Positions 43,387 through 52,939 of a DNA stretch of 64,000 nt are shown in pieces. How positions within the stretch are numbered: position 1 is the stretch's first letter; each line of letters begins with the position of its first letter. The stretch covers positions 46,798 to 110,797 of the forward strand of contig CAZJAT010000001.1 in NCBI GenBank assembly GCA_964544145.1, given 5' to 3'. The notes below the pieces were generated by a model. The model was given only the letters and a program-made list of their open reading frames with translations, ran no database searches and was not told the origin of the DNA. The DNA comes from CAZJAT01 sp964544145. Its GTDB lineage: Bacteria; Hydrothermota; 32-111. A program made the translations under genes and the position numbers.

Positions 43387-45046
43387 CATTGTATACTGTT
43401 TTCTTTATGTCATCAGTCTTTGTTTTGATTTCTGCCAATAAATTCTTTGCTTTTAATCTCAATTCATCAGCAAATGCATTATCCTCAATATTGTTCAAGT
43501 TTATCAATACATTCATAAATGCACTTTCTGCACCTGCATAGGCATTAATGGCAGCTACACCTGCATCAGATATTGAGTTCTGATTTCCATTGAATGCAGT
43601 TTCACTTATTATGTCCATCATTCCCGATATAATCTCTATTGTTCTGTAAGGGACCATTGTAGCATCTTTGGTTGCATCCTGTATAGCATTATTCCTTATT
43701 TTTTTCTGTTCATCTGTCTTTTTTGGCAATTTCATAGCATTCATTAAAGCATTGAATGAATCTGTATCTGCATCAATAATATTCAGCATATCATCCTTTA
43801 GATTCTGTGCAATATCACCTATTTCTTTCATTCTGCCAAAATGTTTTTCATAACCTTTTTTCGAATGAGTGAGATTTGTTACCATTGCAGTCAACGAAGC
43901 TGCCAATGCACCATTTAATGCAGCTACACTTCCGCCTCCCGGAGCAGGTGACTCGGATGACAGTTCATCATTGAATTCTTTTATTGTCATTGTAACCAAT
44001 TTATTCTCTTCAACTTCATAAGCATATTCAATAATCTTCTTCTTCGGATCAAATTCAGACAGTTCATCCAGTCCCATTGACTTTACTGCAATGAATATAA
44101 TGTCTTTTTCAGGTATTCCTGTTGATTTTCCCTGCTTTTCAAGAAAATATCTCCCTGCTTCAATTATTGATTTCTTAGGTATCAAACCTACCAATTCGCT
44201 TCCAGTCACCCTCACTCCGCTTTTCAATGCTTCATCACAAACAGTTTCGAATGCAATATGAGGCGGTGTAATATTGGCATTGGTCAGATTCATTGATATT
44301 TGTGCCACTCCATAATCTTCAATATACCATCCAATTGCTTTACAGTTTTTTAATAATCCTTTGACTTTAATACTTTTCCCATTTGCATCCCTCTCTATCT
44401 CTCCCTTTTCATTCCTTTTGGCTTTACCTTTTTCCCTTATAGTTAATGCAATATCATGTGCTTTTTTCTTGTCTTTTGAATTAATATTAATATTGTATGC
44501 AACTAAAAACTCACGGCATCCTATCGCAGTTGCGCCGCTTTTAGAGTTAAAAACAGCAGGCCCGAAATCAGGTTTAAAACTGTCTTTTTTCAATTTTTCT
44601 TCCAATGCCTCATATTCACCCTTTCTTATATCTGCCAGATTTTTCCTGTCTTCTTTCTTTGCAGAATACTCATAAAGATATACAGGTATATTTAATTCCT
44701 CACCTACTCTTTTCCCTAAATCCTCAGCAAGCTTGTTGCATTCCTCAATAGTCATATCCTTTACGGGTACAAATGGGCAAACATCAGTTGCACCCATTCT
44801 CGGATGCTCACCTTTATGTTTGCTCATATCAATAATCTCTGAAGCTTTCTTTATAGCTTTAAAAGCCGCTTCAACTACCTCTCCCGGTGTGCCTACGAAT
44901 GTCACAACAGTTCTGTTCGTATCCTTACCCGGATCTACATCTAATAGTTTTACTCCTTCCACTGATTCAATTTCATCTGTTATTTTTTCAATTATCGCCA
45001 GGTCCTTACCTTCAGAAAAATTAGGCACACATTCAACAAGTTTCAT
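43376..45046 (-). CDS. ftcD: bifunctional glutamate formimidoyltransferase / formimidoyltetrahydrofolate cyclodeaminase
   Basis: FtcD moves a formimino group from formiminoglutamate to tetrahydrofolate and then deaminates it to methenyl-THF, feeding histidine-derived one-carbon units into folate. The 556-residue product has the transferase part (1 to about 330; VECVPNFSEGKD, and HKGEHPRMGATDVCPFVPV with catalytic H81) and the cyclodeaminase part (about 355-556; SSESPAPGGGSVAALNGAL). The fused form is as in vertebrates and some anaerobes. The start overlaps the sigma54 activator stop by four bases (ATGA). No hut genes are visible. Confidence 0.95.
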   Translation of the reverse strand: MKLVECVPNFSEGKDLAIIEKITDEIESVEGVKLLDVDPGKDTNRTVVTFVGTPGEVVEAAFKAIKKASEIIDMSKHKGEHPRMGATDVCPFVPVKDMTIEECNKLAEDLGKRVGEELNIPVYLYEYSAKKEDRKNLADIRKGEYEALEEKLKKDSFKPDFGPAVFNSKSGATAIGCREFLVAYNININSKDKKKAHDIALTIREKGKAKRNEKGEIERDANGKSIKVKGLLKNCKAIGWYIEDYGVAQISMNLTNANITPPHIAFETVCDEALKSGVRVTGSELVGLIPKKSIIEAGRYFLEKQGKSTGIPEKDIIFIAVKSMGLDELSEFDPKKKIIEYAYEVEENKLVTMTIKEFNDELSSESPAPGGGSVAALNGALAASLTAMVTNLTHSKKGYEKHFGRMKEIGDIAQNLKDDMLNIIDADTDSFNALMNAMKLPKKTDEQKKIRNNAIQDATKDATMVPYRTIEIISGMMDIISETAFNGNQNSISDAGVAAINAYAGAESAFMNVLINLNNIEDNAFADELRLKAKNLLAEIKTKTDDIKKTVYNAIG

Positions 45047-46557
45047 TCATCCTCCTTTATATGCTCATTATTTGTATTTTCAGTATCATATTCCTTTAAT
45101 TTATATTGAAGCGTTCTTAGAGATATTCCAAGTACTTTTGCCGTCTTCTTTCTTGAGTAATCATTCTCTTCAAGTGTATTGATTATATGTTCTCTTTCAA
45201 TATCTTTAAGCGATTTGGAAATGAAGGAGCGGGACATAATATTCTGTTTAGTCACTTCCGAAGGTAAATCCTCGGATTTAATCATATTTCCATCTGACAT
45301 CACTATTGCATGCTGTATGACATTTTCAAGTTCTCTTACATTTCCGGGCCAGTCATAATGAAGAAGTGTATTAATAGCATCATCACTTACTCCTTCAATA
45401 TTTCTTGTATTGATATCACTATTATTAAGCAGTGTTTTCACAAGAACAGGGATATCCTCTTTTCTCTGTCTTAATGGCGGAATATTGATGCGAACAACCT
45501 TCAGCCTATAATAGAGATCCTCTCTAAATCTTCCGGCTTTGACTTCTTCATCCAACACTTTATTAGTCGCCGAAATAATTCTTACATCAACCTCTCTGTC
45601 ATCAGTATCACCAACTCTTCTGATTTTATGCTCCTGTAAAACCCTCAGCAATTTAGTCTGTATGGTTAATGTAAGATCCCCCACTTCATCCAGAAAGAAT
45701 GTCCCGCCATCAGAAGCTTCAAATAATCCCATCTTATTCCCCACTGCTCCGGTAAATGCACCCTTCTTATATCCAAAGAGTTCGCTTTCAAGAAGAGTCT
45801 CCGGCAATGCACCGCAATATTGAGAAATAAATTTACTGTCTTTTCTTGATGAATTAAAATGTATTGCACGTGCAATCAAACCTTTACCTGTTCCGCTCTC
45901 TCCTTCCAGCAATATGGGAACATCCGAATTTATTACTTTCTTTACTATTTCAAGTACATTTCGGATTTGCTTGCTAGTACCAATAATATGTTCAAAATTG
46001 TATATTGATGACATTTCCCGCTTAAGTGTTTTATTTTCTATCTCAAGTGAATTATTCAATCTTCCGTTTTCAATACTAAGCGCTGCTAAATTTGCAAATG
46101 AGGACATAAATTCAATTGATTTATTGTCGAAAACATTCCTATTTGTTCTAGAATCGAGATATATAACACCAATAATTCTGTCTTTTCTTTTAATTGGTAT
46201 AGCCATTATCGACAGAAGATTATACATGACAATGGATTTTGATTCCTTTAAACGGGGATCCGTATTCGCGTCAGACGTCAATACTGGTTCGCCTTTTTCA
46301 AGAGCAGTATATACTGATGTCATTGATATTTCTTTTGAATTTATAATATTTTCTTTTTTTAGATTTCTTGCAACTTCCACCTTCATTTCTTTTGATTTAT
46401 CATCTTTGAGCATGAGAAATCCCCGTTCTGCATTGACAGTATTGATTGCAGTATCCATGATATTTTCAATAAGTTCTGAATAATGCAGTGTGGAGTTAAT
46501 TATCTCACTTGCTTTGTATAATGATTGAAGTACATCTAAATCCTGAGGGACATTCAT
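45043..46557 (-). CDS. sigma54-dependent transcriptional activator with GAF sensor
   Basis: A 504-residue NtrC-type regulator without a receiver domain. An N-terminal GAF domain (about 20-165) senses a ligand. The AAA+ domain (about 190-425) has Walker A GESGTGKG (219-226), the sigma54-contact loop GAFTGA (266-271) and Walker B FFLDEVGD (287-294). The Fis-type HTH (RKKTAKVLGISLRTLQYKL) is at the C-terminus. I chose the ATG at 46557, which has AAGGAG six bases upstream, over one eight codons earlier. It shows that the organism uses sigma54. Targets are unknown; it is co-transcribed with ftcD. Confidence 0.93.
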   Translation of the reverse strand: MNVPQDLDVLQSLYKASEIINSTLHYSELIENIMDTAINTVNAERGFLMLKDDKSKEMKVEVARNLKKENIINSKEISMTSVYTALEKGEPVLTSDANTDPRLKESKSIVMYNLLSIMAIPIKRKDRIIGVIYLDSRTNRNVFDNKSIEFMSSFANLAALSIENGRLNNSLEIENKTLKREMSSIYNFEHIIGTSKQIRNVLEIVKKVINSDVPILLEGESGTGKGLIARAIHFNSSRKDSKFISQYCGALPETLLESELFGYKKGAFTGAVGNKMGLFEASDGGTFFLDEVGDLTLTIQTKLLRVLQEHKIRRVGDTDDREVDVRIISATNKVLDEEVKAGRFREDLYYRLKVVRINIPPLRQRKEDIPVLVKTLLNNSDINTRNIEGVSDDAINTLLHYDWPGNVRELENVIQHAIVMSDGNMIKSEDLPSEVTKQNIMSRSFISKSLKDIEREHIINTLEENDYSRKKTAKVLGISLRTLQYKLKEYDTENTNNEHIKEDE

Positions 46558-46570
46558 TGTCTGCTCCTTT

Positions 46571-47524
46571 TTATTGTACATTAAAATTTATACTCTTTGA
46601 GGAATAATTACTGTAAGCATCATAAACCCTTAAATCCAGAATATACTGACCCGAATTGAACATAGAATCAATATAATATACATATGTATTGATATCTATT
46701 GTGTCACATAAAGCAATATTACTGTCAGGTGAATATATCAATGCATTGAGATATGCTTCGTATGGAGGCAATCCCACACGCCACTCAAGAGAGTCTGGAA
46801 ATAATATTGTCTGGAAATTGACTGGATTCAGATTCTCAGGCATATAATTTATAAATCTCACTAATTGCAATGTTTCACTGCTGTCCCTCTCATATGACTT
46901 ATCAACAATTTTAATGCACATTGGTGCACCTTGCAGATCGAATATGTTGAATGCCCGTGTATCTTCACTTAAAATAAGTGTGAATTTCATGAGGCCATCA
47001 ATTATACCGTCAAAATGCAGGCTCAATTCTTCATTAAAAATACATACATAACATGAGTCAATATCATCAATTCCATCCTCATCATCAATACTTGTTTCAA
47101 TATGAACAGCATATTCAAGCGTATCCAGAAGATTATATCTGTAATTTACAGATGAGTAAACAATAGAATTGCATATTACCGGAATTTTATTGAGAACAAT
47201 ATTTAAATCGATATCTTCTCCTGTATTTATAACTGTATCCTTCTCCCACTGCCTGAAGCCTTCCATCATAATGGTTATATTGATACTGTCACTAATAATT
47301 GAATAATCATTGATACTGCCATTTTCATCACATATAAGAGATGAGTCATTTATTATGACAACACAGGAGTCTATGGGAAAACCATTTTTGTCACTGACCT
47401 GCACACTTATATTTCCCGTACCAAACGGATTTGCAGGATCATTGCTACTGTTATGAATTACGTCAATATAGCATCCGCTGATTAAAAATAAAATCATCAC
47501 ATTTAAAATAATTATCTTGACCAT
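46571..47524 (-). CDS. lipoprotein, unknown function
   Basis: A 317-residue lipoprotein: MVKIIILNVMILFLISGC, with the acylated cysteine at residue 18 in LISGC. The longer frame starting 48 bases upstream was rejected because the signal peptide begins at this ATG. Residues about 35-110 look like a carboxypeptidase regulatory-like or PEGA-like sandwich (GNISVQVSDKNGFPIDSCVV), and the rest is beta-rich with many Asp/Ser. The start lies inside the 3' end of the DUF5683-like gene (13-base overlap). Its operon partners (kinase with PEGA, DUF5683-like) suggest an envelope complex. Confidence 0.65.
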   Translation of the reverse strand: MVKIIILNVMILFLISGCYIDVIHNSSNDPANPFGTGNISVQVSDKNGFPIDSCVVIINDSSLICDENGSINDYSIISDSINITIMMEGFRQWEKDTVINTGEDIDLNIVLNKIPVICNSIVYSSVNYRYNLLDTLEYAVHIETSIDDEDGIDDIDSCYVCIFNEELSLHFDGIIDGLMKFTLILSEDTRAFNIFDLQGAPMCIKIVDKSYERDSSETLQLVRFINYMPENLNPVNFQTILFPDSLEWRVGLPPYEAYLNALIYSPDSNIALCDTIDINTYVYYIDSMFNSGQYILDLRVYDAYSNYSSKSINFNVQ

Positions 47525-48195
47525 AAAATATCCAGAATATTGAAAAGATAGGTAGAGATAAGCATATCCCAAGAAAATCTATTTATCTTACTCAAATTGT
47601 TATAATCATTATAGAGAGTCACTGCTTCCTCAGGTGATGATGCATTTATATATTTTTCTCTCGCACTATTCATAAGCATATAGGATGAACCTACGATAAT
47701 TGCGGATACTAAGAAAGTTGTTCCTATTGTAAATGATTTAATATTCTCTTTTCTGTCCATTTGCCCCCAACCGGGAAGAACAGCAGATTTCAAAATGAGA
47801 TTGCTTTTTGAAAAACGGTTAGCATTGGGATCAATTTGATTGTAATAATATTGGGGGCCATCATTGACAAAAAGACGGACACGCTCTTCTGCATTTCTAA
47901 ATACCTCTATGATTTTTGGTGATACAAATTCATTATTAAGTGTGTATTCCGGATTGATGCTCAAAATATACTCGAAATTCTGTCTTGCCTTATCCGTTTC
48001 ACCTAAAGCTACATATGAAAATGCAATATAGGTTCTTAGATTCACCTTTTCAGTGTCATTGAGATCCATTCCAAGTTTATTAATTATTTCTTCTCCCATT
48101 AGAACTGCCTGAGAGTACTCCCCCGTTTCATATGCAATAACAACATCATTTATAGAATAAGATGCTGCTGCAATAAGAATAGGCAATAATATCAA
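47512..48195 (-). CDS. TPR-containing DUF5683-like membrane protein
   Basis: A 227-residue protein with a signal peptide or anchor at the N-terminus (MILLPILIAAASYS), two TPR-like helical hairpins (AYETGEYSQAVLMGEEIINK, YVALGETDKARQNFEYIL), then a SAVLPGWGQMDRKE motif and two membrane helices. The LPGWGQ motif followed by helices is characteristic of DUF5683, common in Bacteroidetes and related phyla. It overlaps the kinase gene upstream by four bases and the lipoprotein gene downstream by 13. It may be a structural partner of the kinase. Confidence 0.7.
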   Translation of the reverse strand: MILLPILIAAASYSINDVVIAYETGEYSQAVLMGEEIINKLGMDLNDTEKVNLRTYIAFSYVALGETDKARQNFEYILSINPEYTLNNEFVSPKIIEVFRNAEERVRLFVNDGPQYYYNQIDPNANRFSKSNLILKSAVLPGWGQMDRKENIKSFTIGTTFLVSAIIVGSSYMLMNSAREKYINASSPEEAVTLYNDYNNLSKINRFSWDMLISTYLFNILDILWSR

Positions 48196-49850
48196 GGAAA
48201 TGAATAGAATTTTCGTAAGACCTCCTTTTCAGATATATTTATATTGTCCGTAATTTCATCCTTAGATGGATTTTTCAACACAATCCTGTGCGGTCCTATA
48301 AGCAGTTTTATTGTATCTGCCAGTGGTGTAGTACCTATTAGTGAATCATCAATAATAACATTGGCCCATGGTTTAACAATGATCTTCAAATATCCATAAA
48401 CCATCTCTAGTTCCCTGTCAATGCGCAAGATCTGGTCTTCTTCGATGTCTATTACAGCCTCGTAAACCTTTCTGTTGGGGTGTATAAGTTTTATATCATA
48501 ATTACCTGTTTCCAGTTTCAATGGATCATCAATTGGGGTTCTATCAATAAATTCATTATCTATATATAAATCAGCCCAAGGTATGACATTTACATATAAA
48601 AATCCGTATGTCTTTAGAATCTCACGCATAGTCAATTTCAAAAATATTGAATCATTGCTGTGAAGAGTGATGGATGTATCTATTCTGTTGAATTTCTCAT
48701 CCGCTGTATTAATAGTGTATATACCCTCCGGCAAACTAAGATTAACAGGCGTTTTAACAGTGATTGAATCATTGATGCTTATGTCTGTTTTTGTTGGCAA
48801 AGTCTCAATGTGAAGAAGGAAACCCTTCTGCGGTACTTCTACAATAACTGTTTCAGGATTTCTTGTTCTAATGTAATTGTTTATCTGAAATATAGAAACA
48901 CCCGCAAATATAAAAATTAAAACAGCCAGTGCTATTGTGTTATATGCATCCCTTTTGGTGCTTATGCTCACTGTCAATCTGTATTCATCACGTTTTTTGC
49001 CTTTATTATTTAGATAATTATTGAAATCCTTATGAGAAATTAAAGGAGCGTATTCCTCAATAATCTGAAGTATATCAGCACATGAACTGATTCTGTTTTC
49101 GGGTTTCTTCTCAAGCATTGAGTATATTAATCTTTCTATCTGAGATGGCGGCTTTTTACCCCTGAATTTCAGTTTGACAGAAGTGTGGTATAAAATATTA
49201 TTTATTGTATCAAATTCCTTTTCACCTGCAAATGGATTCTTACCCGTCATCATTTCAACAAGTGCAATTGCCAGAGAGAATATGTCTGCAGCAGGAGTCA
49301 GCGGTTTGCCCATAAGCTGTTCAGGCGGGAAATATGCCGGTGTGCCTACATATGTTCCCGGATTTGTAATATTCATATTTTCCTTCCTGTAAGCCAAACC
49401 GAAATCTGTTATCTTTATCTCACCCTCATCAGATATCATAATATTCTCCGGTTTCAAATCCCTGTGCAGAATATTGTTTGAATGTATGTATTTGAGGCCA
49501 TTGCAGACCTCTGACAAAACGAACATTGATATGGGAAATGGGATATTCTTCTTTGATTTAATAAGATCATGAAGTGTGAAACCTTTTATGTATTCCAATA
49601 CTATGAATTGGTCACCACTATCCTCAAAAAAATCAATTATTGAAACAATATTCTTATGCTGCAGTTTAGCAAGTATAGCTGCTTCCCTTTTGAAGCGCCT
49701 GACAAAATTTGCATCTTCTGCTAAATGAGGATGCAATTTTTTAATTACTACTTCCCTTCCAAGAGATATTTGCACTGCTCTGTATATTGTTGCCATACCG
49801 CCTGTTGCAATTGTTTCCTTTATTTCATATTGATTTATTCGTTTATTCAT
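48192..49850 (-). CDS. transmembrane Ser/Thr protein kinase with three PEGA domains
   Basis: A 552-residue Hanks-type kinase. The Gly-rich loop ATGGMATIY (15-23), ATP lysine K37 (VVIKK), catalytic HRDLKPEN with D131, and DFG at 149-151 are all intact, so it should be active. One membrane helix (IALAVLIFIFAGVSIF) follows the kinase domain, then three external PEGA repeats (FLLHIETLP-TDISIND, FLYVNVIPWADLYIDN, YLKIIVKPWANVIIDD). PEGA repeats usually bind surface layers or lipoproteins. The start is the ATG at 49850; the in-frame codons upstream code for no known element. No ribosome site is visible. It leads the operon with DUF5683-like, lipoprotein, sigma54 activator and ftcD. Confidence 0.92.
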   Translation of the reverse strand: MNKRINQYEIKETIATGGMATIYRAVQISLGREVVIKKLHPHLAEDANFVRRFKREAAILAKLQHKNIVSIIDFFEDSGDQFIVLEYIKGFTLHDLIKSKKNIPFPISMFVLSEVCNGLKYIHSNNILHRDLKPENIMISDEGEIKITDFGLAYRKENMNITNPGTYVGTPAYFPPEQLMGKPLTPAADIFSLAIALVEMMTGKNPFAGEKEFDTINNILYHTSVKLKFRGKKPPSQIERLIYSMLEKKPENRISSCADILQIIEEYAPLISHKDFNNYLNNKGKKRDEYRLTVSISTKRDAYNTIALAVLIFIFAGVSIFQINNYIRTRNPETVIVEVPQKGFLLHIETLPTKTDISINDSITVKTPVNLSLPEGIYTINTADEKFNRIDTSITLHSNDSIFLKLTMREILKTYGFLYVNVIPWADLYIDNEFIDRTPIDDPLKLETGNYDIKLIHPNRKVYEAVIDIEEDQILRIDRELEMVYGYLKIIVKPWANVIIDDSLIGTTPLADTIKLLIGPHRIVLKNPSKDEITDNINISEKEVLRKFYSFP

Positions 49851-49970
49851 AATATATAAGTTTATTATATATGAAATATTTGTCAATATGGTGAAATTTT
49901 TGCATATTATAATATTTATAGTGAAAAAATGAAGCAAAATGATATTATGTGAGTGCAGGAACACTCAGGA

Positions 49971-52031
49971 TCAGTATATTCCCAATTTTTCCTTTACTTT
50001 GTCTATTTTTTCACCCGGTATCTTCTTAAAATTCAGAAATTCCATTGTAAATATACCCCTACCCTGTGTTAATGTGCGCAATCTGTTTGAATATCCAAAC
50101 ATTTCTGATAGCGGAGCTTCGGAATGCACAATCTGTCTGCCTTCTTCATTCTCAAAACCTTTTATATCAGCTAGTTTAGCATTTAGATCATTAATGACAG
50201 GTCCCACATAATCCTCGGGAATATTCACATCCAGTTTCATCATTGGTTCTAAAAGTACATTCTGTGCCTTCATAAGACAATTCCTGAAATTCTGCGAAGC
50301 AGCGAACCGAAATGCATTCTCATCTGAATTCTGAATATCCATTTTTGCATCCAATAATGTGACCTTAATGTTTATTACAGGAAATCCCGCAATAACTCCA
50401 TTATTTGTTGATACTTTTACTGATTCTTCAATTGCCTTTAGGAATTCAATTGAAACTCTATCCTTATTTACCATGCTTTCATATTGAAATATTTTTCCAA
50501 CAATAGGTTCAATTCTCAATTTTGTATATGCATACATATGCTTCTGTCCTATTGCTCTGCTGAATTCATAATCTGCTTCAACAATGTCTTCAATAGTTTC
50601 TCTATACGATACAATCGGTTTTCCTATCCTCGGGTGAAGGTCAAATTCTCGTTTCAGTCTGTCAATGATAATTTCTATATGCAATTCCCCCATGCCTGAA
50701 ATTAATTTTTGTCCTGTTTCTTCATTTTCATATACCCTGAATGTTGGATCAGCATCTTGCATTCTGTTTAGTGTTTCTGTTAGTTTTACTTCTTCAGATT
50801 TACTCTGCGGCTCTATGGCTACAGAAACTACAGGTTCAGGAAATACCGGTTTTTCGAGAATTATGGGATGTTTAGGATGACAGATGGTACTTCCGGTTAA
50901 TGATTTCCTTAATCCTGCCACAGCGCATATTTCTCCTGCAGATATATTCTCTGTCTCTATTCTCCTGTTTGAATGAAGCATGAATATCTTATTTATACGT
51001 GATTTGTCATTATATGTGGCGTCCAATAGCATCTCTTTTGTATGCATATGGCCTGAATATACCCTCATATATGCCAGTTTGCCTAGATGTTTGTCAATAT
51101 CTATTTTAAATATCAATGCACAGAATGGCACCTTGGGGTCAGGTTCTCTATAGATAATATCATGCGAATTGGGGTGTATACCCTGCACAGGAGGTCTGTC
51201 CAAAGGTGAAGGAAGATAATCAATAATTGCATCCATTAGAGGCTGTATAGCTCGGTTTTTCTTTGATGAACCTGTCATTACCGGCACTATCTTATATTGA
51301 ACTGTTGCCTTTCTCAAACCAATTTTCAATTCATCTGCTGAGATTTCACTTTCATTTAATACTTTATCTAAAATATTGTTGTCATGATTGGCAATCTCTT
51401 CTATCATTCTTTTTCTGTACTCATTGGCCATTTCAAACATATCATCCGGGATTTCTGATATTCTGAAACTATGTTCATCATCTTCATTATCCCACATAAG
51501 GGCCTTCATGAGGATTAGGTCAATTACACCTTTAAATGTATTTTCCTTACCTATGGGAAGCTGTATCTCCAGGACAGGCACATTGAACTTTTTTCTCATT
51601 GCTGCAACAACTCTGAAAAAGTCAGCACCGTTTCGGTCCATTTTATTGATAAAAGCAATTTTCGGCAAATAGTATTTGTTGGATTGTTTCCAAACAGTTT
51701 CTGATTGAGGTTCCACTCCTTCGACACCGCTGAATATCATAACAGCACTATCCAGAACCCTTAGTGCTCTTTCCACTTCTGCTGTAAAATCAATGTGGCC
51801 CGGTGTATCAATAATATTTATTTTAATCCCTCTCCACATGACAGATGTTGTTGCAGATCCAATAGTAATTCCCCTCTCCTTTTCTTGTGTCATCCAATCC
51901 ATTGTTGCTGCACCATCATCAACTTCACCTATTCGGTGTACTTTACCTGTATAGAATAATATTCTTTCAGTAGTGGTTGTTTTCCCTGCATCTATATGTG
52001 CAATGATTCCGATATTTCTTATTTTGTCCAT
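49971..52031 (-). CDS. fusA: elongation factor G
   Basis: EF-G is the translocase GTPase of protein synthesis. The 686-residue product has G1 AHIDAGKTTTTERI (10-23), RGITIGSATT, G3 DTPGHIDFTAEVERA, G4 NKMDR and the C-terminal EF-G domains (HSEAPLSEMFGYSNRLRTLT). It lies after rpsL-rpsG as in the str operon. Two things are unusual: a strong intrinsic terminator with nine T ends only seven bases before the ATG, and no Shine-Dalgarno sequence is present. Expression must depend on read-through or another mechanism. Confidence 0.95.
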   Translation of the reverse strand: MDKIRNIGIIAHIDAGKTTTTERILFYTGKVHRIGEVDDGAATMDWMTQEKERGITIGSATTSVMWRGIKINIIDTPGHIDFTAEVERALRVLDSAVMIFSGVEGVEPQSETVWKQSNKYYLPKIAFINKMDRNGADFFRVVAAMRKKFNVPVLEIQLPIGKENTFKGVIDLILMKALMWDNEDDEHSFRISEIPDDMFEMANEYRKRMIEEIANHDNNILDKVLNESEISADELKIGLRKATVQYKIVPVMTGSSKKNRAIQPLMDAIIDYLPSPLDRPPVQGIHPNSHDIIYREPDPKVPFCALIFKIDIDKHLGKLAYMRVYSGHMHTKEMLLDATYNDKSRINKIFMLHSNRRIETENISAGEICAVAGLRKSLTGSTICHPKHPIILEKPVFPEPVVSVAIEPQSKSEEVKLTETLNRMQDADPTFRVYENEETGQKLISGMGELHIEIIIDRLKREFDLHPRIGKPIVSYRETIEDIVEADYEFSRAIGQKHMYAYTKLRIEPIVGKIFQYESMVNKDRVSIEFLKAIEESVKVSTNNGVIAGFPVINIKVTLLDAKMDIQNSDENAFRFAASQNFRNCLMKAQNVLLEPMMKLDVNIPEDYVGPVINDLNAKLADIKGFENEEGRQIVHSEAPLSEMFGYSNRLRTLTQGRGIFTMEFLNFKKIPGEKIDKVKEKLGIY

Positions 52032-52038
52032 AATATTT

Positions 52039-52066
52039 AAAAAAAAAGCCCATCATTTAGATGGGC
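52039..52066 (-). terminator. intrinsic terminator between rpsG and fusA
   Basis: Stem GCCCATC / GATGGGC with a five-base loop is followed by nine T on the minus strand, then seven bases and the fusA ATG. It starts 7 bases past the rpsG stop. This is a strong terminator that could attenuate fusA. Confidence 0.88.
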
Positions 52067-52072
52067 ATATTA

Positions 52073-52546
52073 TCACCAGCGGAAATTTGCATAGGCTTTG
52101 TTTGCCTCTGCCATCCTATGTGTATCTTCCCTTTTCTTTATAGCTGCGCTGTTTTCCTTGTTGTATGCAGCAATAAGCTCACTTGCAAGCTTATCTGCCA
52201 TTGACTTGCCGCTTCGAGCTTTTGTTGCGGTAAGAATCCATCTTACTGCAAGTGCAAGCTTTCTTTCAGGTCTTATTTCCATAGGAACCTGATATGTTGC
52301 ACCTCCAATTCTTCTTGACCTTACTTCAACAATGGGTTTAACATTATTTAATGCTTTGTCAAATATTCTGAAAGCATCTTCTTTAGTTCTCTTTTTAATT
52401 ATGTCCATAGAGTCATAGAAAATATTCAATGCTGTAGATTTCTTACCATCAAGCATGAGATAATTTATGAATTTGCCTACAACTTCACTCTTGTAGATTG
52501 GATCAATGTATTTATTTTTTCTGAATACTCTTTTCCTTCTTGGCAT
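52073..52546 (-). CDS. rpsG: 30S ribosomal protein S7
   Basis: S7 nucleates assembly of the 30S head and contacts the E-site tRNA. The 157-residue sequence has MPRRKRVFRKNKYIDPIYKS, the YQVPMEIRPERKLALAVRWI region and the KREDTHRMAEANKAYANFRW C-terminus, all diagnostic. It lies 12 bases after rpsL. A strong terminator follows it, unlike in most str operons, where rpsG reads directly into fusA. Confidence 0.96.
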   Translation of the reverse strand: MPRRKRVFRKNKYIDPIYKSEVVGKFINYLMLDGKKSTALNIFYDSMDIIKKRTKEDAFRIFDKALNNVKPIVEVRSRRIGGATYQVPMEIRPERKLALAVRWILTATKARSGKSMADKLASELIAAYNKENSAAIKKREDTHRMAEANKAYANFRW

Positions 52547-52558
52547 TTTTCAATCCCC

Positions 52559-52939
52559 CTATGTTGTCTGTTTAGGTTTTTTAGTTCCGTAATGGGAACG
52601 GCTTCTTCTTCTGTTTTCTACACCTGCAGAGTCATATACACCTCTAACGATATGATATCGGACACCGGGCAGATCTTTAACTCTTCCGCCTCTAATAAGC
52701 ACAACGGAATGTTCCTGTAAATTATGTCCTTCACCCGGGATATATGCTGTCACTTCATATCCATTTGATAATCTTACCCTCGCAACCTTTCTCAATGCTG
52801 AATTAGGTTTCTTGGGTGTTGTTGTATAAACCCTTGTACAAATGCCCCTCTTCTGAGGACAATTTTTCAATGCAGGCGCTTTTGTCTTTTTCTTAGCAAT
52901 CTTCCTGCCTTTTCGAACCAGTTGATTAATTGTCGGCAT
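52559..52939 (-). CDS. rpsL: 30S ribosomal protein S12
   Basis: S12 lies at the decoding centre. The 126-residue sequence begins PTINQLVRKGRKIAKKKTKA and keeps TTTPKKPNSALRKV and the conserved GEGHNLQEHSVVLIRGGRVK-DLPG segment. The two lysines (E. coli K42 and K87 equivalents, from memory) whose changes give streptomycin resistance are unaltered. Its start overlaps the rpoC 3' end by 14 bases, so translation of the two is coupled. It is followed by rpsG. Confidence 0.96.
   Translation of the reverse strand: MPTINQLVRKGRKIAKKKTKAPALKNCPQKRGICTRVYTTTPKKPNSALRKVARVRLSNGYEVTAYIPGEGHNLQEHSVVLIRGGRVKDLPGVRYHIVRGVYDSAGVENRRRSRSHYGTKKPKQTT

Noticed and set aside
49851..49900. Leaderless promoter for the kinase gene
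   Set aside because: TTGACA and TATAAT are both present but only 11 bases apart, and no -10 box fits 16-18 bases from TTGACA.
49851..49964. N-terminal extension of the Ser/Thr kinase
   Set aside because: The 38 additional codons encode a random Ile/Phe-rich sequence in AT-rich DNA; the kinase domain begins right after the ATG at 49850.
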